From positions 62,001-126,000 of the forward strand of contig JAUYOG010000053.1 in assembly GCA_030695945.1 (NCBI GenBank): 64,000 bases of DNA. The letters run 5' to 3'. Under the pieces are notes generated by a model that saw nothing but the letters and a program-made list of their open reading frames with translations, ran no database searches and had not been told where the DNA came from. Positions 15,722 through 24,631 of this stretch are shown here, one piece after another. A program made the position numbers and the translations under genes. Positions within the stretch are counted from its first letter, which is position 1. Every line of letters starts with the position of its first letter. Origin of the DNA: Ramlibacter sp. Its GTDB lineage: Bacteria > Pseudomonadota > Gammaproteobacteria > Burkholderiales > Burkholderiaceae_C.

Positions 15722-16458
15722 GCGTCGCCGGCCGCCAGCGCCATGCGCCGGCGCAGCCGCCGCGCTTCGTCCGTCGCGCCCGCCTGTTCCGCGCGTTGCG
15801 CCTGCACGCCCAGCCAGGCGAGCAGCGGCCGCCGCCACCCCTGCGCCGAAGCGGTGTCCGTCGCGACGGCGAGCACTTGCGGCGAGGCGCGGCCCGTGCG
15901 CAACAGCACGCCCGCCGCCACCAGCCGCGACAACGGGTCTTCGATCGCCTGCAGGGCGGCCGCGTCGGCCTGTCCGGCCGCGGCCGCGCGGTGCTGCGGC
16001 GGCAGCAGCGGCACGTCCGGCGGCGCAATGCGGCCGGCCAGGTAATCGGCGTAGGCGCGCTCGGCCGCGGGAGCGTCGCCACGCAGGCGGTCGAAGCCTT
16101 CGCAGGGCTCCATGACGAGGCTGGCGATGCGGACGGCGCAGCGCGTCAATTCCGCGCGGGCCACCAGTCCGGGCTGGCCGGTGCTCGCCAGCTCGGCGCG
16201 GGCCCGTTCGAACTCGGACGATTCGACACGCGCCTTGCCGCCCAGGTAGGCCTTGACGTAGCGTTCCAGCCCGTCATGGGCGTTCATCTGCCAATCCGGG
16301 GCGCGCGGCTTGTTGCCGCAGCCGGCCAGCACGGTCGCGGCCATCAACAACGCTGCCGTGAGGCGACGGTTCGCCGCCGGGCCGCCCCAAGGCGAACCAG
16401 CCCCCTTGGGAGGCAGCGCAGCGGCTTCGACCGCAAGCGTGGGGGCCTCATTGCTCAT
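15718..16458 (-). CDS. Conserved hypothetical lipoprotein in the MCE operon
   Basis: A 246-aa protein with a lipobox (LLMAATVLAGC, about residues 35-45) and a helical, Ala/Arg-rich mature part (QMNAHDGLERYVKAYLGGK, AYADYLAGRIAPPDVPLLPP). The ATG at 16458 overlaps the stop of the MCE gene (ATGA), supporting this start. Oddly, residues 1-32 (MSNEAPTLAVEAAALPPKG...) are the translation of the dispersed CCCCGAGGGGG-type repeat, pushing the signal peptide inward. The position suggests an envelope partner of the MCE system, but it does not clearly resemble PqiC/MlaC. Function unknown. Confidence 0.8.
   Translation of the reverse strand: MSNEAPTLAVEAAALPPKGAGSPWGGPAANRRLTAALLMAATVLAGCGNKPRAPDWQMNAHDGLERYVKAYLGGKARVESSEFERARAELASTGQPGLVARAELTRCAVRIASLVMEPCEGFDRLRGDAPAAERAYADYLAGRIAPPDVPLLPPQHRAAAAGQADAAALQAIEDPLSRLVAAGVLLRTGRASPQVLAVATDTASAQGWRRPLLAWLGVQAQRAEQAGATDEARRLRRRMALAAGDA
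16378..16458 (-). repeat. Dispersed intergenic repeat, copy 2, translated as a protein N-terminus
   Basis: On the minus strand it reads from ATGAGCAATGAGGCCCCC through GCGCTGCCTCCCAAGGGGGC to TTGGGGCGGCCC. It shares its order of blocks (CCCCCACGCTT, GCGCTGCC, CCnnnGGGGGC, GGGCGGCC) with copy 3 at 61853-61938. It lies entirely inside the coding frame of the downstream lipoprotein. Confidence 0.65.
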
Positions 16459-17447
16459 GGCAGCTTGACCTCGGTGTCGCGGGCGAAGGGCCACTTGCGA
16501 TTGAGCTCGTTGATCATGCCTTCGACCTTCTGCAGGTTGGCCTCGACGTCGCCCCGCAGCGCTCCCAGGTCCGTGGTGGCGCCTCGCACGTTGGCGCTGA
16601 TGCCCTGGGCCTCGACCAGCACGGCATCGACCTTCTTCAGGCTCTCGCGCGCTTCGCCCAGCAGCACGTTGAGTTGCACGACGGTGGCGCGCGCCTCCTT
16701 CATCACGCCGTCCGGCCCGAATACCTGGGTGTCCGCCTTGGCCGCCAGGCTGTCGACGCGCGCCAGCAGCGCGTTGGTTCGCTCGAGCGCGGCGACCAGT
16801 TTTTGCGCGTCCGCGTCGTTGCCGAACATCACGCCGAGCGCGCCGCGCGGCCCCTTGAGCCTCGCGGTGACCTCCTGCAGGTTGTCCAGGGTCGCGCGCA
16901 GCCCGGCATCCTGCGCCGTCATCCGGCCCACGTTCTCCAGGACTTCCTTGGCCGATGCGAGCACGCGCGGCAGTTCCGCGGTGGCATCGCCGCGCAGCGC
17001 CGTGCGAACGGCGCCGTCGGGCAAGGGCGGGTCGGTGAGGACGCCGGAATAGGCGCGGATGTTGGTGCCGCCCACCAGCCCGCGCACCAGCGTGAAGATG
17101 CTGGAGGTGCGCAGCCAGTGCGCGTCCTTCTTCGGCACGTCGATGACGATGCGAACCTGCCCGGTTTCGGCCAGTTCGACCCGCCGCACGCGCCCGATCG
17201 GGAAGCCCGAGAACGTCATGTCCATGCCGACGACCACGCCTTCGGAGTCCTCGGCCATGAGAACCAGAGTCTGCGTGGGCTGGAACACACCGCGTGCATA
17301 GAGCAGGTAGAGCACGGACGCCGCAATCAGCAGGCCGGTGAACAGGAGCAGCAAGGCCGCCTTGATTTCCAGGTTGCGCACCGGCCGCGCCGTCGCGGCG
17401 GGCTCGGAGTTGCGCACCGGGGTGTCGGGTTTGTCTTGCATCGCCAT
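16455..17447 (-). CDS. MCE-domain (MlaD-like) lipid-transport substrate-binding protein
   Basis: A 330-aa protein with an N-terminal membrane anchor (about residues 28-50), one MCE domain (about 55-135, VLMAEDSEGVVVGMDMTFSGFPIGRVRRVEL) and a long helical C-terminal region. MCE proteins form hexameric rings that carry phospholipids between inner and outer membranes. It overlaps the permease gene by 1 bp upstream and the lipoprotein gene by 4 bp downstream, so the three genes are one tightly coupled operon. No MlaF-type ATPase gene is adjacent. Confidence 0.9.
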   Translation of the reverse strand: MAMQDKPDTPVRNSEPAATARPVRNLEIKAALLLLFTGLLIAASVLYLLYARGVFQPTQTLVLMAEDSEGVVVGMDMTFSGFPIGRVRRVELAETGQVRIVIDVPKKDAHWLRTSSIFTLVRGLVGGTNIRAYSGVLTDPPLPDGAVRTALRGDATAELPRVLASAKEVLENVGRMTAQDAGLRATLDNLQEVTARLKGPRGALGVMFGNDADAQKLVAALERTNALLARVDSLAAKADTQVFGPDGVMKEARATVVQLNVLLGEARESLKKVDAVLVEAQGISANVRGATTDLGALRGDVEANLQKVEGMINELNRKWPFARDTEVKLP

Positions 17448-18250
17448 CAGTAGTAATTGCCCGTCAGCGACGCCGCCTCGAGCAGGAGCAGCACGGCGAA
17501 CATGCGCACCAGGCCCTGCAGCGCCGCGCTCTCGCGCGAACCGTCGCCCTCGACGTCGTACAGGCCCGAGGCCATGGGGATGATGGACACGGCGAAGCTG
17601 AAGAGCAGCGTCTTGAGCGCGAAGATCAGCGCCACGGACGGGTCGAACACGTGGCCGAAGACACGCGTGTAGCCCGCGAGTCCCGCCGCGGTCCAGCCGT
17701 ACACGGCCAGGTAAGCCAGCACCAGCGCCACCACGCAGCTGAGCGCGGCGAGCGTGAGGGTGGCGAAAATACCCGCCATGGCGCGGGGCAGCACCAGCGT
17801 CACGACCGGGTCGATGCCGCGCGCCGCCAGTTCGTCGAAGCGCCCCATGCGCCGCATCTCGGCCAGCGCCGCGCCGTTGGGGATGGTGCAGCGCAGCGCG
17901 ACGAACATGGCGGCTGTGAGCGGGATGAGTTCCAGCACCAGGACCCGGATCACCATCTCCAGCGCGTATTGCGACAGGCCGTAGCTCAGGGCCGTGACCA
18001 CGACGATGCGCGTGATGACGAGCGTGAGGAGCGCGGCCAGCGTCGTGAACCAGGGCAGGATCGGGGCGGTGTCGACGTAGATGTGCGCCATCAGCGTCTC
18101 GCGCGTCGCGCGTCCGTAACTGGATGGCGTCATCGCCAGCACCAGCACCGAGGCGCCGAAGAAGACGATGCGGCCCCAGCCGGTGAGCCAGCGCAGCGGC
18201 GCGCGGCCGGCGCGGCTCAGCCGTTGTGCGCTATGGGACAGGACCGTCAT
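17447..18250 (-). CDS. MlaE/YrbE-type ABC permease
   Basis: A 267-aa inner-membrane permease with about five to six hydrophobic segments and the MlaE core (ALVLELIPLTAAMFVALR-type region, EMRRMGRFDELAARGIDPVVTLVLPR, which is the ATPase-contact coupling helix). It should pair with the MCE protein encoded immediately downstream and with an MlaF-like ATPase from elsewhere. The start ATG at 18250 (MTVLSHSAQRL) is first in the operon. A standalone ATPase elsewhere on the chromosome is a plausible partner, but this is inference. Confidence 0.9.
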   Translation of the reverse strand: MTVLSHSAQRLSRAGRAPLRWLTGWGRIVFFGASVLVLAMTPSSYGRATRETLMAHIYVDTAPILPWFTTLAALLTLVITRIVVVTALSYGLSQYALEMVIRVLVLELIPLTAAMFVALRCTIPNGAALAEMRRMGRFDELAARGIDPVVTLVLPRAMAGIFATLTLAALSCVVALVLAYLAVYGWTAAGLAGYTRVFGHVFDPSVALIFALKTLLFSFAVSIIPMASGLYDVEGDGSRESAALQGLVRMFAVLLLLEAASLTGNYY

Positions 18251-18295
18251 GGCCGCAAATCATAGGCCACGACGGCGCCCCACCCGCCGACTGGG

Positions 18296-19237
18296 TCAAC
18301 GCCACGCGCCCGTCGCCTCCAGGACCGGTGACAGCTCGGCTTCGCCCCAGCGCAATGGCAGCGCCGCAGGCAGGCGCAGGGCCGACACGACGTGAAAGCG
18401 CATCAGGCGCTGCGCGCCCTGGAACGCCTGGACTTCGGGCCCATCGTGGACGATTTCACCGCGCGCCGCCACGTGCAGCAGGTCGGCCGTGTCGAAGTCC
18501 ATGAACAGCAGTCCGCACCGCGGGTTGACCGCCAGGTTGCCCAGGGTGTTGAAGAACGCGTTGCCGATGAAGTCCGGCACGGTGAGCACGTTGCCGTCCA
18601 CGCGCACGAATCCCGGCTTGCCGCCGCGATGCGACACGTCGACGCCGAATGCCGGCGCGTCTGCGCGTCCTGCCTGCGGATGGGCCGTGGCGATGAAGAA
18701 AGTGTCGGCGCGCGCGATCAGTTCGCACGCAGCGGCGTCCAGCGTGCCCAGCACCTGGACGGGCCGCGGCTCGGGCGGAGCGCCGGTGAACTGCGGCCGC
18801 CGCGCCTGGATGTACTTGGGGCAGTTCCCGAAGCTCTGGCCGACCTGCAGCTCGAAGCCCTCTTCATTCCGCATCGCCACCCACCCGTTCAGGCGGTTAC
18901 GCCTTCGCGTGTGCGGCTCGATGCCGAGCAGGCCGATGGGGACGCCGTCGGCAAGGTTGGCGGCCAGCGGGTCGTGCGCGAGAGGCCGGGCCTGCACCAG
19001 CAGCCGGCGCGGATCGGGCGAGGCCACGAACCCCGGTTCGCCGGCCAGCACCGATGCCCAGGGCTGGCCTTGCGGATCGACGGTTCCCACAACGACGAAC
19101 GGCAACTGCGCGAAGAACTCCCGATGCTGGTCGGGCATGTGGTCGCGGATCACGCGCGGCCCGATCTCCGCCAGTTTGGCGCGCGAGCCGGCACGCTCCT
19201 GCAAGGCGACTTCGCCTTCGTGAAAGGTCGCGGCCAT
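18296..19237 (-). CDS. Pyridoxamine 5'-phosphate oxidase-fold flavin protein
   Basis: A 313-aa protein with two PPOX-type split-barrel segments (FVVVGTVDPQGQPWASVLAGEPGF; DTFFIATAHP...GVDVSHRGGKPGFVRVDG). Two-domain proteins like this bind FMN; many are uncharacterised reductases. The ATG at 19237 (MAATFHEGEVALQERAG) is chosen over an upstream extension that overlaps the GST gene. It begins 8 bp after the GST stop, so the two are co-transcribed. A link to oxidative or electrophile stress is inferred from that pairing. Confidence 0.85.
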   Translation of the reverse strand: MAATFHEGEVALQERAGSRAKLAEIGPRVIRDHMPDQHREFFAQLPFVVVGTVDPQGQPWASVLAGEPGFVASPDPRRLLVQARPLAHDPLAANLADGVPIGLLGIEPHTRRRNRLNGWVAMRNEEGFELQVGQSFGNCPKYIQARRPQFTGAPPEPRPVQVLGTLDAAACELIARADTFFIATAHPQAGRADAPAFGVDVSHRGGKPGFVRVDGNVLTVPDFIGNAFFNTLGNLAVNPRCGLLFMDFDTADLLHVAARGEIVHDGPEVQAFQGAQRLMRFHVVSALRLPAALPLRWGEAELSPVLEATGAWR

Positions 19238-19245
19238 GGCCTTGC

Positions 19246-19884
19246 TCAGGCGGCCAGGCCGACCGGCGACTTCATCATCGGGACGAAGCCGGGCAGTGCC
19301 TCGATGCGCGCGAGCCACGCGCGAACGTTCGGATAGGGTTCCAGAGAAACGTTGCCTTCGGGCGCGTGCGCCGTGTAGGTGTAGTTGGCGATGTCGGCCA
19401 GGGTGGGTTCCTTCCCCGCGAGGAACGGCCGGCCGGCGAGCTCCGAGTCCATCACTTGGAGCAATGCATTGGCCCTCGCAATCGCGGCCGACGGGTCATC
19501 GGGGCGCTTGAACAACACGATCACGCGCGCCGCCGCGGCGCCGAAGGCGAGCTGGCCGGCGGCCACGGAAAGCCAGCGCTGGACCTGGGCGGCGCCCACC
19601 GGGTCGCGCGGCAGCCACTGCCCGGGCGCATAGCGACCCTCGAGGTAGACGAGGATGGCGTTCGAATCGCCCAGGATGACGTCGCCGTCCTCGATCACCG
19701 GCACCTGGCCGAAGCAGTTCATGCGAAGGAACTCCGGGCGCTTGTGCGCCCCGGCGCGCAGGTCGACCTCGACCACCTCGTACGGCAGCCCGAGCAGGGA
19801 CAGGAACAGCTCCGCGCGATGGGCGTGGCCCGACAGGGCCATGCGGTGGAGCCTGATGGGTTGCGTTGGCTTGCTGGAAGTCAT
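19246..19884 (-). CDS. Glutathione S-transferase
   Basis: A 212-aa cytosolic GST with a thioredoxin-like N-terminal domain (MALSGHAHRAELFLSLLGLPYEVVEVDL, then NCFGQVPVIEDGDVILGDSNAI containing the cis-Pro and the glutathione-contacting D-S pair) and an all-helical C-terminal domain. The ATG at 19884 follows AGGAGA at good spacing; longer upstream frames run through the divergent regulator. It heads an operon with the PPOX-fold gene and is divergent from a LysR regulator that probably controls it. Substrate unknown. Confidence 0.93.
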   Translation of the reverse strand: MTSSKPTQPIRLHRMALSGHAHRAELFLSLLGLPYEVVEVDLRAGAHKRPEFLRMNCFGQVPVIEDGDVILGDSNAILVYLEGRYAPGQWLPRDPVGAAQVQRWLSVAAGQLAFGAAAARVIVLFKRPDDPSAAIARANALLQVMDSELAGRPFLAGKEPTLADIANYTYTAHAPEGNVSLEPYPNVRAWLARIEALPGFVPMMKSPVGLAA

Positions 19885-19987
19885 GAAGGGTCTCCTGGAA
19901 AAGAAGCCCGCATTGTGTTTGCTGCGCAATTCTGAATAAATACCCCGGCCTGCACAGGACTCTTGCGGTTTGTGGATTAATGGCGGC

Positions 19988-20878
19988 GTGGACAAGTTCA
20001 AGGCCATGCAGACCTTCGTGCGGATCGCCGACGAGGGCAGCCTCACCGCCGCGGCGCGGGCGACGGGCTCGTCGCTGCCCGCGGTCGTGCGCTCGCTGGC
20101 TGCGTACGAGGCCGGGCTGCGCGTGCGGCTGTTCAACCGGACGACGCGCCGCATCTCGCTCACGGAAGAAGGACGACAGCACCTCGACAATTGCCGGCAC
20201 GTGCTGGCGGCGCTGGAGGAATCGGAAGCGGCGCTCAGCGCGGGCGCCGGCGAGCCGGCCGGGCACCTCACGATCACCGCGCCCGTGCTGTTCGGCCAGA
20301 TGTGGGTCGCGCCCGCCGTCACGCGCTTCGTGCAGCAGTACGACAAGATGCGCTGCACCGTGGTGTTGCTCGATCGCGTGGTGAACCTGCTGGAAGAAGG
20401 CATCGACGTGGGCATCCGCATCGGCGCGCTGGAGGACTCCTCGCTCGTCGCGCTGCCCCTGGGCCGCATCCGGCGCGTGGTGGTCGCCAATCCGGCGTAC
20501 CTGCGCCGGCACGTCGTGCCCCGGCACCCGCGCGAGCTGCAGAAGGCCAATTGCATCCAGATGATCGCGGGCAAGCCGACCTGGGGCGATTTCCAGGAGG
20601 GCGGCCGCGCGTTTCGACTGAAAGTCTCCGGCAACCTGGAGTTCAACCACGTGCTGCCCGCGGTCCAGGCCTGCGCCGACGGGGCGGGCTTCGGGATGTT
20701 CTTTTCCTACCAGGTGGCGCCCTTCATCGCCGAGAAGCGGTTGAAGATCGTGCTCGAAGGATTCGAGCGCCCGCCGCGACCGATCAGCGTGGTGTATCCG
20801 CACGCCCGGCTGCTGCCGGCACGCACCCGGTTGTTCATCGAATGGATCCGAAACGAGATCACGGCCTTCCGGCCCTGA
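19988..20878 (+). CDS. LysR-family transcriptional regulator
   Basis: A 296-aa LTTR with an N-terminal winged helix (VDKFKAMQTFVRIADEGSLTAAARATGSSLPAVVRSLAAYEAGLRVRLFNRTTR) and a periplasmic-binding-like effector domain. I chose the GTG at 19988, the usual family start; a TTG at 19970 is possible. It is divergent from the GST operon, with a 103-bp shared promoter region containing ATTCTGAAT (19929-19937), a T-N-A style site that an LTTR could use. Glutathione reductase follows 12 bp downstream on the same strand, suggesting a thiol-related regulon (inference). Confidence 0.92.
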   Translation: MDKFKAMQTFVRIADEGSLTAAARATGSSLPAVVRSLAAYEAGLRVRLFNRTTRRISLTEEGRQHLDNCRHVLAALEESEAALSAGAGEPAGHLTITAPVLFGQMWVAPAVTRFVQQYDKMRCTVVLLDRVVNLLEEGIDVGIRIGALEDSSLVALPLGRIRRVVVANPAYLRRHVVPRHPRELQKANCIQMIAGKPTWGDFQEGGRAFRLKVSGNLEFNHVLPAVQACADGAGFGMFFSYQVAPFIAEKRLKIVLEGFERPPRPISVVYPHARLLPARTRLFIEWIRNEITAFRP

Positions 20879-20890
20879 AAGGTTTATCCC

Positions 20891-22255
20891 ATGACCCATG
20901 ACTGCGACCTCTTCGTCATCGGCGGCGGCAGCGGCGGCGTGCGCGCCGCTCGCATGGCGGCCCAGCGCGGTGCGCGCGTGGTGCTCGCCGAGGCTGCCGC
21001 GCTGGGCGGCACCTGCGTGAACGTCGGCTGCATCCCGAAGAAGCTCTACAGCTACGCGGCGCATTTCGCGGATGACTTCCAGGACGCGGCAGGCTTCGGC
21101 TGGGACGTCGGGCGGCCGCGCCTGGACTGGCCGCGCCTGAAGGCGAACCGGGCCAGGGAGATCACCCGGTTGAACGCCGTGTACCTGCAGTTGCTGCATG
21201 CCCCCGGCGTGGAAGTCGTGCGCGGCTGGGCGACGCTCGTGGACAGCCACAAGGTCCGCGTACGCACGGCGGCGGGCGAGAAGGATTTCACGGCGCGCCA
21301 TGTGCTCATCGCGACCGGCGGCACGCCCAGCGTGCCGTCGTTTCCCGGATGCGAGCACGTCGTCACCTCGGACAGCATGTTCGACCTCGACCCGTTCCCG
21401 GCCCGGCTGCTGGTGGTGGGCGGCGGCTACATCGCCTGCGAGTTCGCTTCGATCTTCCAGGGCCTGGGCTCCCGGGTCACGCAGCTTTACCGGGGCACAC
21501 AGGTCCTGCGCGGCTTCGACCACGAGGTGCGGGATTTCATCGCGGGTGAAATGCGCCGCGGCGGGATCGACCTTCGCGTCGGCATGGATGTGCGCTCCAT
21601 CCACAAGATGGCGCATGGCCTGCAGGTCACGCTGCTCGACGGCAGCACGGCGGCGGCGGATGTGGTGCTGTACGCCACCGGGCGCCGACCTAACGTGAAC
21701 GGCCTCGGCCTGGACGCGGCCGGCGTCGCCCAAGGCAAGGACGGAGCGGTCCTGGTCGATGCGCATTACCGTACGTCGCTGCCATCGGTGTACGCGCTGG
21801 GCGACGTCACGGCCCGGGTGCAGCTGACGCCGGTCGCCCTGGGCGAGGCCATGGCCGTCGTGGACCACCTGTTCGGCCAGAAGAAGCGCCGGGTGAGCTA
21901 TGACTACATTCCGACGGCGGTGTTCACGCACCCCAATGTCGCCACGGTCGGCCACACGGAGGAAGGGGCGCGCAAGGCGTTCGGCAGGGTCAGCGTGTTC
22001 CGCAGCGAATTCAAGGCGCTCAAGCACACCTTGAGCGGCCGCGGCGAGCGCACCTTCATGAAGCTGGTGGTCGACTCGGCCAGCGACCGCGTGGTGGGCC
22101 TGCACATGGTGGGCCCCGATGCCGGCGAGGTGGTGCAAGGCTTCGCCGTGGCGATGAAGGCGGGCGCAACCAAGGCGGTGTTCGACGACACGATCGGCAT
22201 CCACCCGACCGCGGCCGAGGAATTTGTCACGATGCGCGAAGCCGCTTCGGTCTAG
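20891..22255 (+). CDS. gor: Glutathione-disulfide reductase
   Basis: FAD-dependent homodimeric reductase that uses NADPH to regenerate GSH from GSSG. In 454 aa: FAD-binding GGGSGGVRAAR near the N-terminus, redox disulfide Cys42/Cys47 in GGTCVNVGCIPKK, NADPH site GGGYIACEFASIF, second FAD motif YALGDV, and the catalytic dimer-interface HPT (GIHPTAAEE) near the C-terminus. The ATG at 20891 is 12 bp after the LysR gene. Being next to GST and its regulator fits a glutathione detoxification role. Confidence 0.96.
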   Translation: MTHDCDLFVIGGGSGGVRAARMAAQRGARVVLAEAAALGGTCVNVGCIPKKLYSYAAHFADDFQDAAGFGWDVGRPRLDWPRLKANRAREITRLNAVYLQLLHAPGVEVVRGWATLVDSHKVRVRTAAGEKDFTARHVLIATGGTPSVPSFPGCEHVVTSDSMFDLDPFPARLLVVGGGYIACEFASIFQGLGSRVTQLYRGTQVLRGFDHEVRDFIAGEMRRGGIDLRVGMDVRSIHKMAHGLQVTLLDGSTAAADVVLYATGRRPNVNGLGLDAAGVAQGKDGAVLVDAHYRTSLPSVYALGDVTARVQLTPVALGEAMAVVDHLFGQKKRRVSYDYIPTAVFTHPNVATVGHTEEGARKAFGRVSVFRSEFKALKHTLSGRGERTFMKLVVDSASDRVVGLHMVGPDAGEVVQGFAVAMKAGATKAVFDDTIGIHPTAAEEFVTMREAASV

Positions 22256-22266
22256 GGTCAGCCCGC

Positions 22267-22350
22267 TTTACACGGGATTACAAAAAACGCCCCCTGCAGG
22301 GCCGCGCTTTACCTCGCCTTTGCGATCTTTTCAGGCGCTGGGGCGTTCTA
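22267..22350 (+). promoter_or_regulatory. Upstream block of the first FecR/DUF6600 gene, matching that of its paralogue
   Basis: The elements are TTTACA (22267-22272) and ATTACA (22277-22282) 10 bp apart, GCCGCGCTTTAC (22301-22312), TTTGC (22319-22323) and GTTCTA (22345-22350). The same elements recur before the second paralogue with identical spacing from GCCGCGCTTTAC onward (44 bp to GTTCTA) and one base different between TTTACA and that block. The direct TTACA-N5-TTACA pair looks like an activator site. GTTCTA about 25 bp before the ATG may be a -10 element; the sigma class is unclear. Confidence 0.55.
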
Positions 22351-22370
22351 CTCACTCGGAGAGGACGTTC

Positions 22371-24611
22371 ATGAGCCCCGCGCGCCTGTTTCAAATTTTT
22401 CTGGTCCGCCTGTTACCTTTGCTGGTCCTGGGGCTGCTGGGTGTGCGCGCCCTGGCGCAGTCGGATCCGCCGGCCCGCGTGGCCCGCCTGAACCACCTCG
22501 AGGGCGCCGCGGTCTTTTCGCCCGCCGGCGACAACGAGTGGACCGATGCCCTGCTGAACCGGCCGCTCACGCGCGGCGACCGCGTCTGGACCGACAAGGC
22601 TTCGCGCGCCGAGGTCCAGGTCGGCTCGTCGGCCGTGCGGATGGACGGCCAGACCCATCTGGAAATCCTCGCGCTCGATGACCGGTCGGCGCAGTTGAGC
22701 GTCACCCAGGGAACCGTCTATGTCCGCGTGCGCAGCCTGCCCGAAGGCGAGAACTTCGAGATCGACACGCCCAACCTGGCCTACCGCGCCGCCTATCCCG
22801 GCGACTATCGCATCGACGTGAATGCCTCGACCGGCACGACGCGCGTCACCATCCATTCGGGCACCGGCGCCGTCTACGGCGAGGACGGCCAGGTCCTGGC
22901 GCTGGGCGGCGGGCAGCAAATCACCTTCCGAGCGCGCGACCTGTCCCAGATGGCCGCGCAGGAATCGCCGCCCCAGGACAACTTCGACCGCTGGGCCGCC
23001 GACCGCAACCGGCGCGAGGACCAATCGGTCTCGGCCCGCTACGTGCCGCGCGAGGTGGTGGGCTACCAGCAGCTCGACGCGCACGGCCAGTGGATGCAGG
23101 ACGCGACGTACGGGCCGGTGTGGTTTCCGCAGGGGCTCGCGGCGAACTGGGCGCCCTACCGCAACGGCCATTGGGAATGGATTTCGCCTTGGGGGTGGAC
23201 GTGGATCGATGCGGCCGCGTGGGGCTTCGCGCCCTTCCACTATGGCCGCTGGGCGATGATCGACTCGCGCTGGGCCTGGGTGCCCGGGCGCATCGCGCTC
23301 AAACCCGTGTACTCGCCCGCACTCGTCGCCTTCGTCGGCGCCGGCAACGGCGGCCTCGGCTGGAGCGTCTCGCTGGGCGGCGGGCGGCCCGCCGTGGCCT
23401 GGTTCCCGCTCGCGCCGGGCGAGGCATGGCAGCCCGGCTACCCGGCGAGCCCGCTCTACATGAGCAACGTCAACGGCAACGTGAGGGTCCTGGCCAACGC
23501 CGCCTACGCCCATCAGCGCAACCCCGAGGCCCTCACCTCGATATCCGCTGAGGATCTTCACCGCGGCCGGCCGATGCGCGCGGGGTGGCTGCGGATTGCG
23601 GCCAACACCTTGGCCAACGCCCAGGTCCTCCCGCCGCCGCCGAGGCCGGAGCACAGCGCCCCGGCCGACCGCAAGCCCGCCCCCGCCACGCGCACCCCGC
23701 CGCCCGCGCCGCCGAAGGTGCAGGTCGCGGCGGCACCGGCGGCCGCTACTTCGCGGGTACGGGTGCCGACGCAAGCGCAAGAGCAGGCGCCCTCGACCGA
23801 GCCGGCCAGGGCAGTCAGGGCAGCCAAGGCCGCTGCACCCGCGAAGCCGGACCCCTTGAAGCTCGCCGCCGTGGCGCCCAAGCCGGTGCCGCCCGTCAAG
23901 GCCGCGCAAATGGCCGTTGCGCCGACCGGGCCGACGGTGCCAGCGACGGCGTCGGAGCAAGCGAAGGCGGCCGCCCAGGCGCGGCGCGCCGAGCAGAAGC
24001 TGGCAGAAGCGGCACGGGCCGACCAAGCCAAGGCCGACGAGGCCAGGCGTGAGAAGCTGGCACGGCGTGCCGAGCAGAGCCGGCGGGACCTGGTGGCCAA
24101 GCGGGCCGAGCAAACCCGGCGCGAGCAGGTCGCGCGGCAGGCCGAGCTGGCAAAGCGGGAGGTCGCGAAACGCGAACAAGCCCGCCGCGAGCAGGTCGCA
24201 GTCGCCAGGAGGGCGGAACAGGCCCAGCGCGACGAGCAGGCCCGGCGTGCGGAACAGTTGAAGCGCGAAGCCGTTGCGCGCCGCGATGAGCAACTGCGCC
24301 GCGAGGCCCATGCCAGGCAGGTCGAGCTGGCGCGGCGCGCGGCCGATCGTGAAGCCCAGGCGTTGCAGGAGCAGCGCGAACAGCGCGAGGAGATGCAGGC
24401 GCGGCGCGAGGCGCAGGAGCGCGAACAGGCCCAGCGCGCCGCCTGGGCCCGCCAGCAGCAGGCACTGGGTGAGCAGTGGCGCCGGGATCAGGCCTGGGAA
24501 CAGCAGCAGCGCGAGCGCGCCCGGCAGCGGCCCGACCTGCGCGACGACAGGCGCTCCCGGCTGCCGGAGCCGCAGCGCGGCATTCCCATCATCTCCGGCC
24601 CCTGGAGCTGA
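22371..24611 (+). CDS. Exported FecR/DUF6600-domain protein with charged coiled-coil tail (paralogue 1)
   Basis: A 746-aa secreted protein: signal peptide (LVRLLPLLVLGLLGVRALAQ), a FecR-like beta domain (about 40-190, RGDRVWTDKASRAEVQVGSSAVRMDG), a Trp/Tyr-rich DUF6600 region (about 220-380, many GxWxW and YGxWxW units), then a long Ala/Arg/Glu/Gln tail (about 440-746) of REQAxR-type repeats likely to form a single charged helix or coiled coil. The ATG at 22371 follows GGAGAGG. Role unknown; the domain mix suggests envelope or surface structure. It lies in tandem with paralogue 2. Confidence 0.85.
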   Translation: MSPARLFQIFLVRLLPLLVLGLLGVRALAQSDPPARVARLNHLEGAAVFSPAGDNEWTDALLNRPLTRGDRVWTDKASRAEVQVGSSAVRMDGQTHLEILALDDRSAQLSVTQGTVYVRVRSLPEGENFEIDTPNLAYRAAYPGDYRIDVNASTGTTRVTIHSGTGAVYGEDGQVLALGGGQQITFRARDLSQMAAQESPPQDNFDRWAADRNRREDQSVSARYVPREVVGYQQLDAHGQWMQDATYGPVWFPQGLAANWAPYRNGHWEWISPWGWTWIDAAAWGFAPFHYGRWAMIDSRWAWVPGRIALKPVYSPALVAFVGAGNGGLGWSVSLGGGRPAVAWFPLAPGEAWQPGYPASPLYMSNVNGNVRVLANAAYAHQRNPEALTSISAEDLHRGRPMRAGWLRIAANTLANAQVLPPPPRPEHSAPADRKPAPATRTPPPAPPKVQVAAAPAAATSRVRVPTQAQEQAPSTEPARAVRAAKAAAPAKPDPLKLAAVAPKPVPPVKAAQMAVAPTGPTVPATASEQAKAAAQARRAEQKLAEAARADQAKADEARREKLARRAEQSRRDLVAKRAEQTRREQVARQAELAKREVAKREQARREQVAVARRAEQAQRDEQARRAEQLKREAVARRDEQLRREAHARQVELARRAADREAQALQEQREQREEMQARREAQEREQAQRAAWARQQQALGEQWRRDQAWEQQQRERARQRPDLRDDRRSRLPEPQRGIPIISGPWS

Positions 24612-24631
24612 CCGGGCGCAACGAACCCGCC

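Noticed and set aside
19496-22204. A 902-codon open frame on the minus strand across the LysR and glutathione reductase genes
   Set aside because: Runs antisense to two well-supported genes and lacks domains or a ribosome-binding site.
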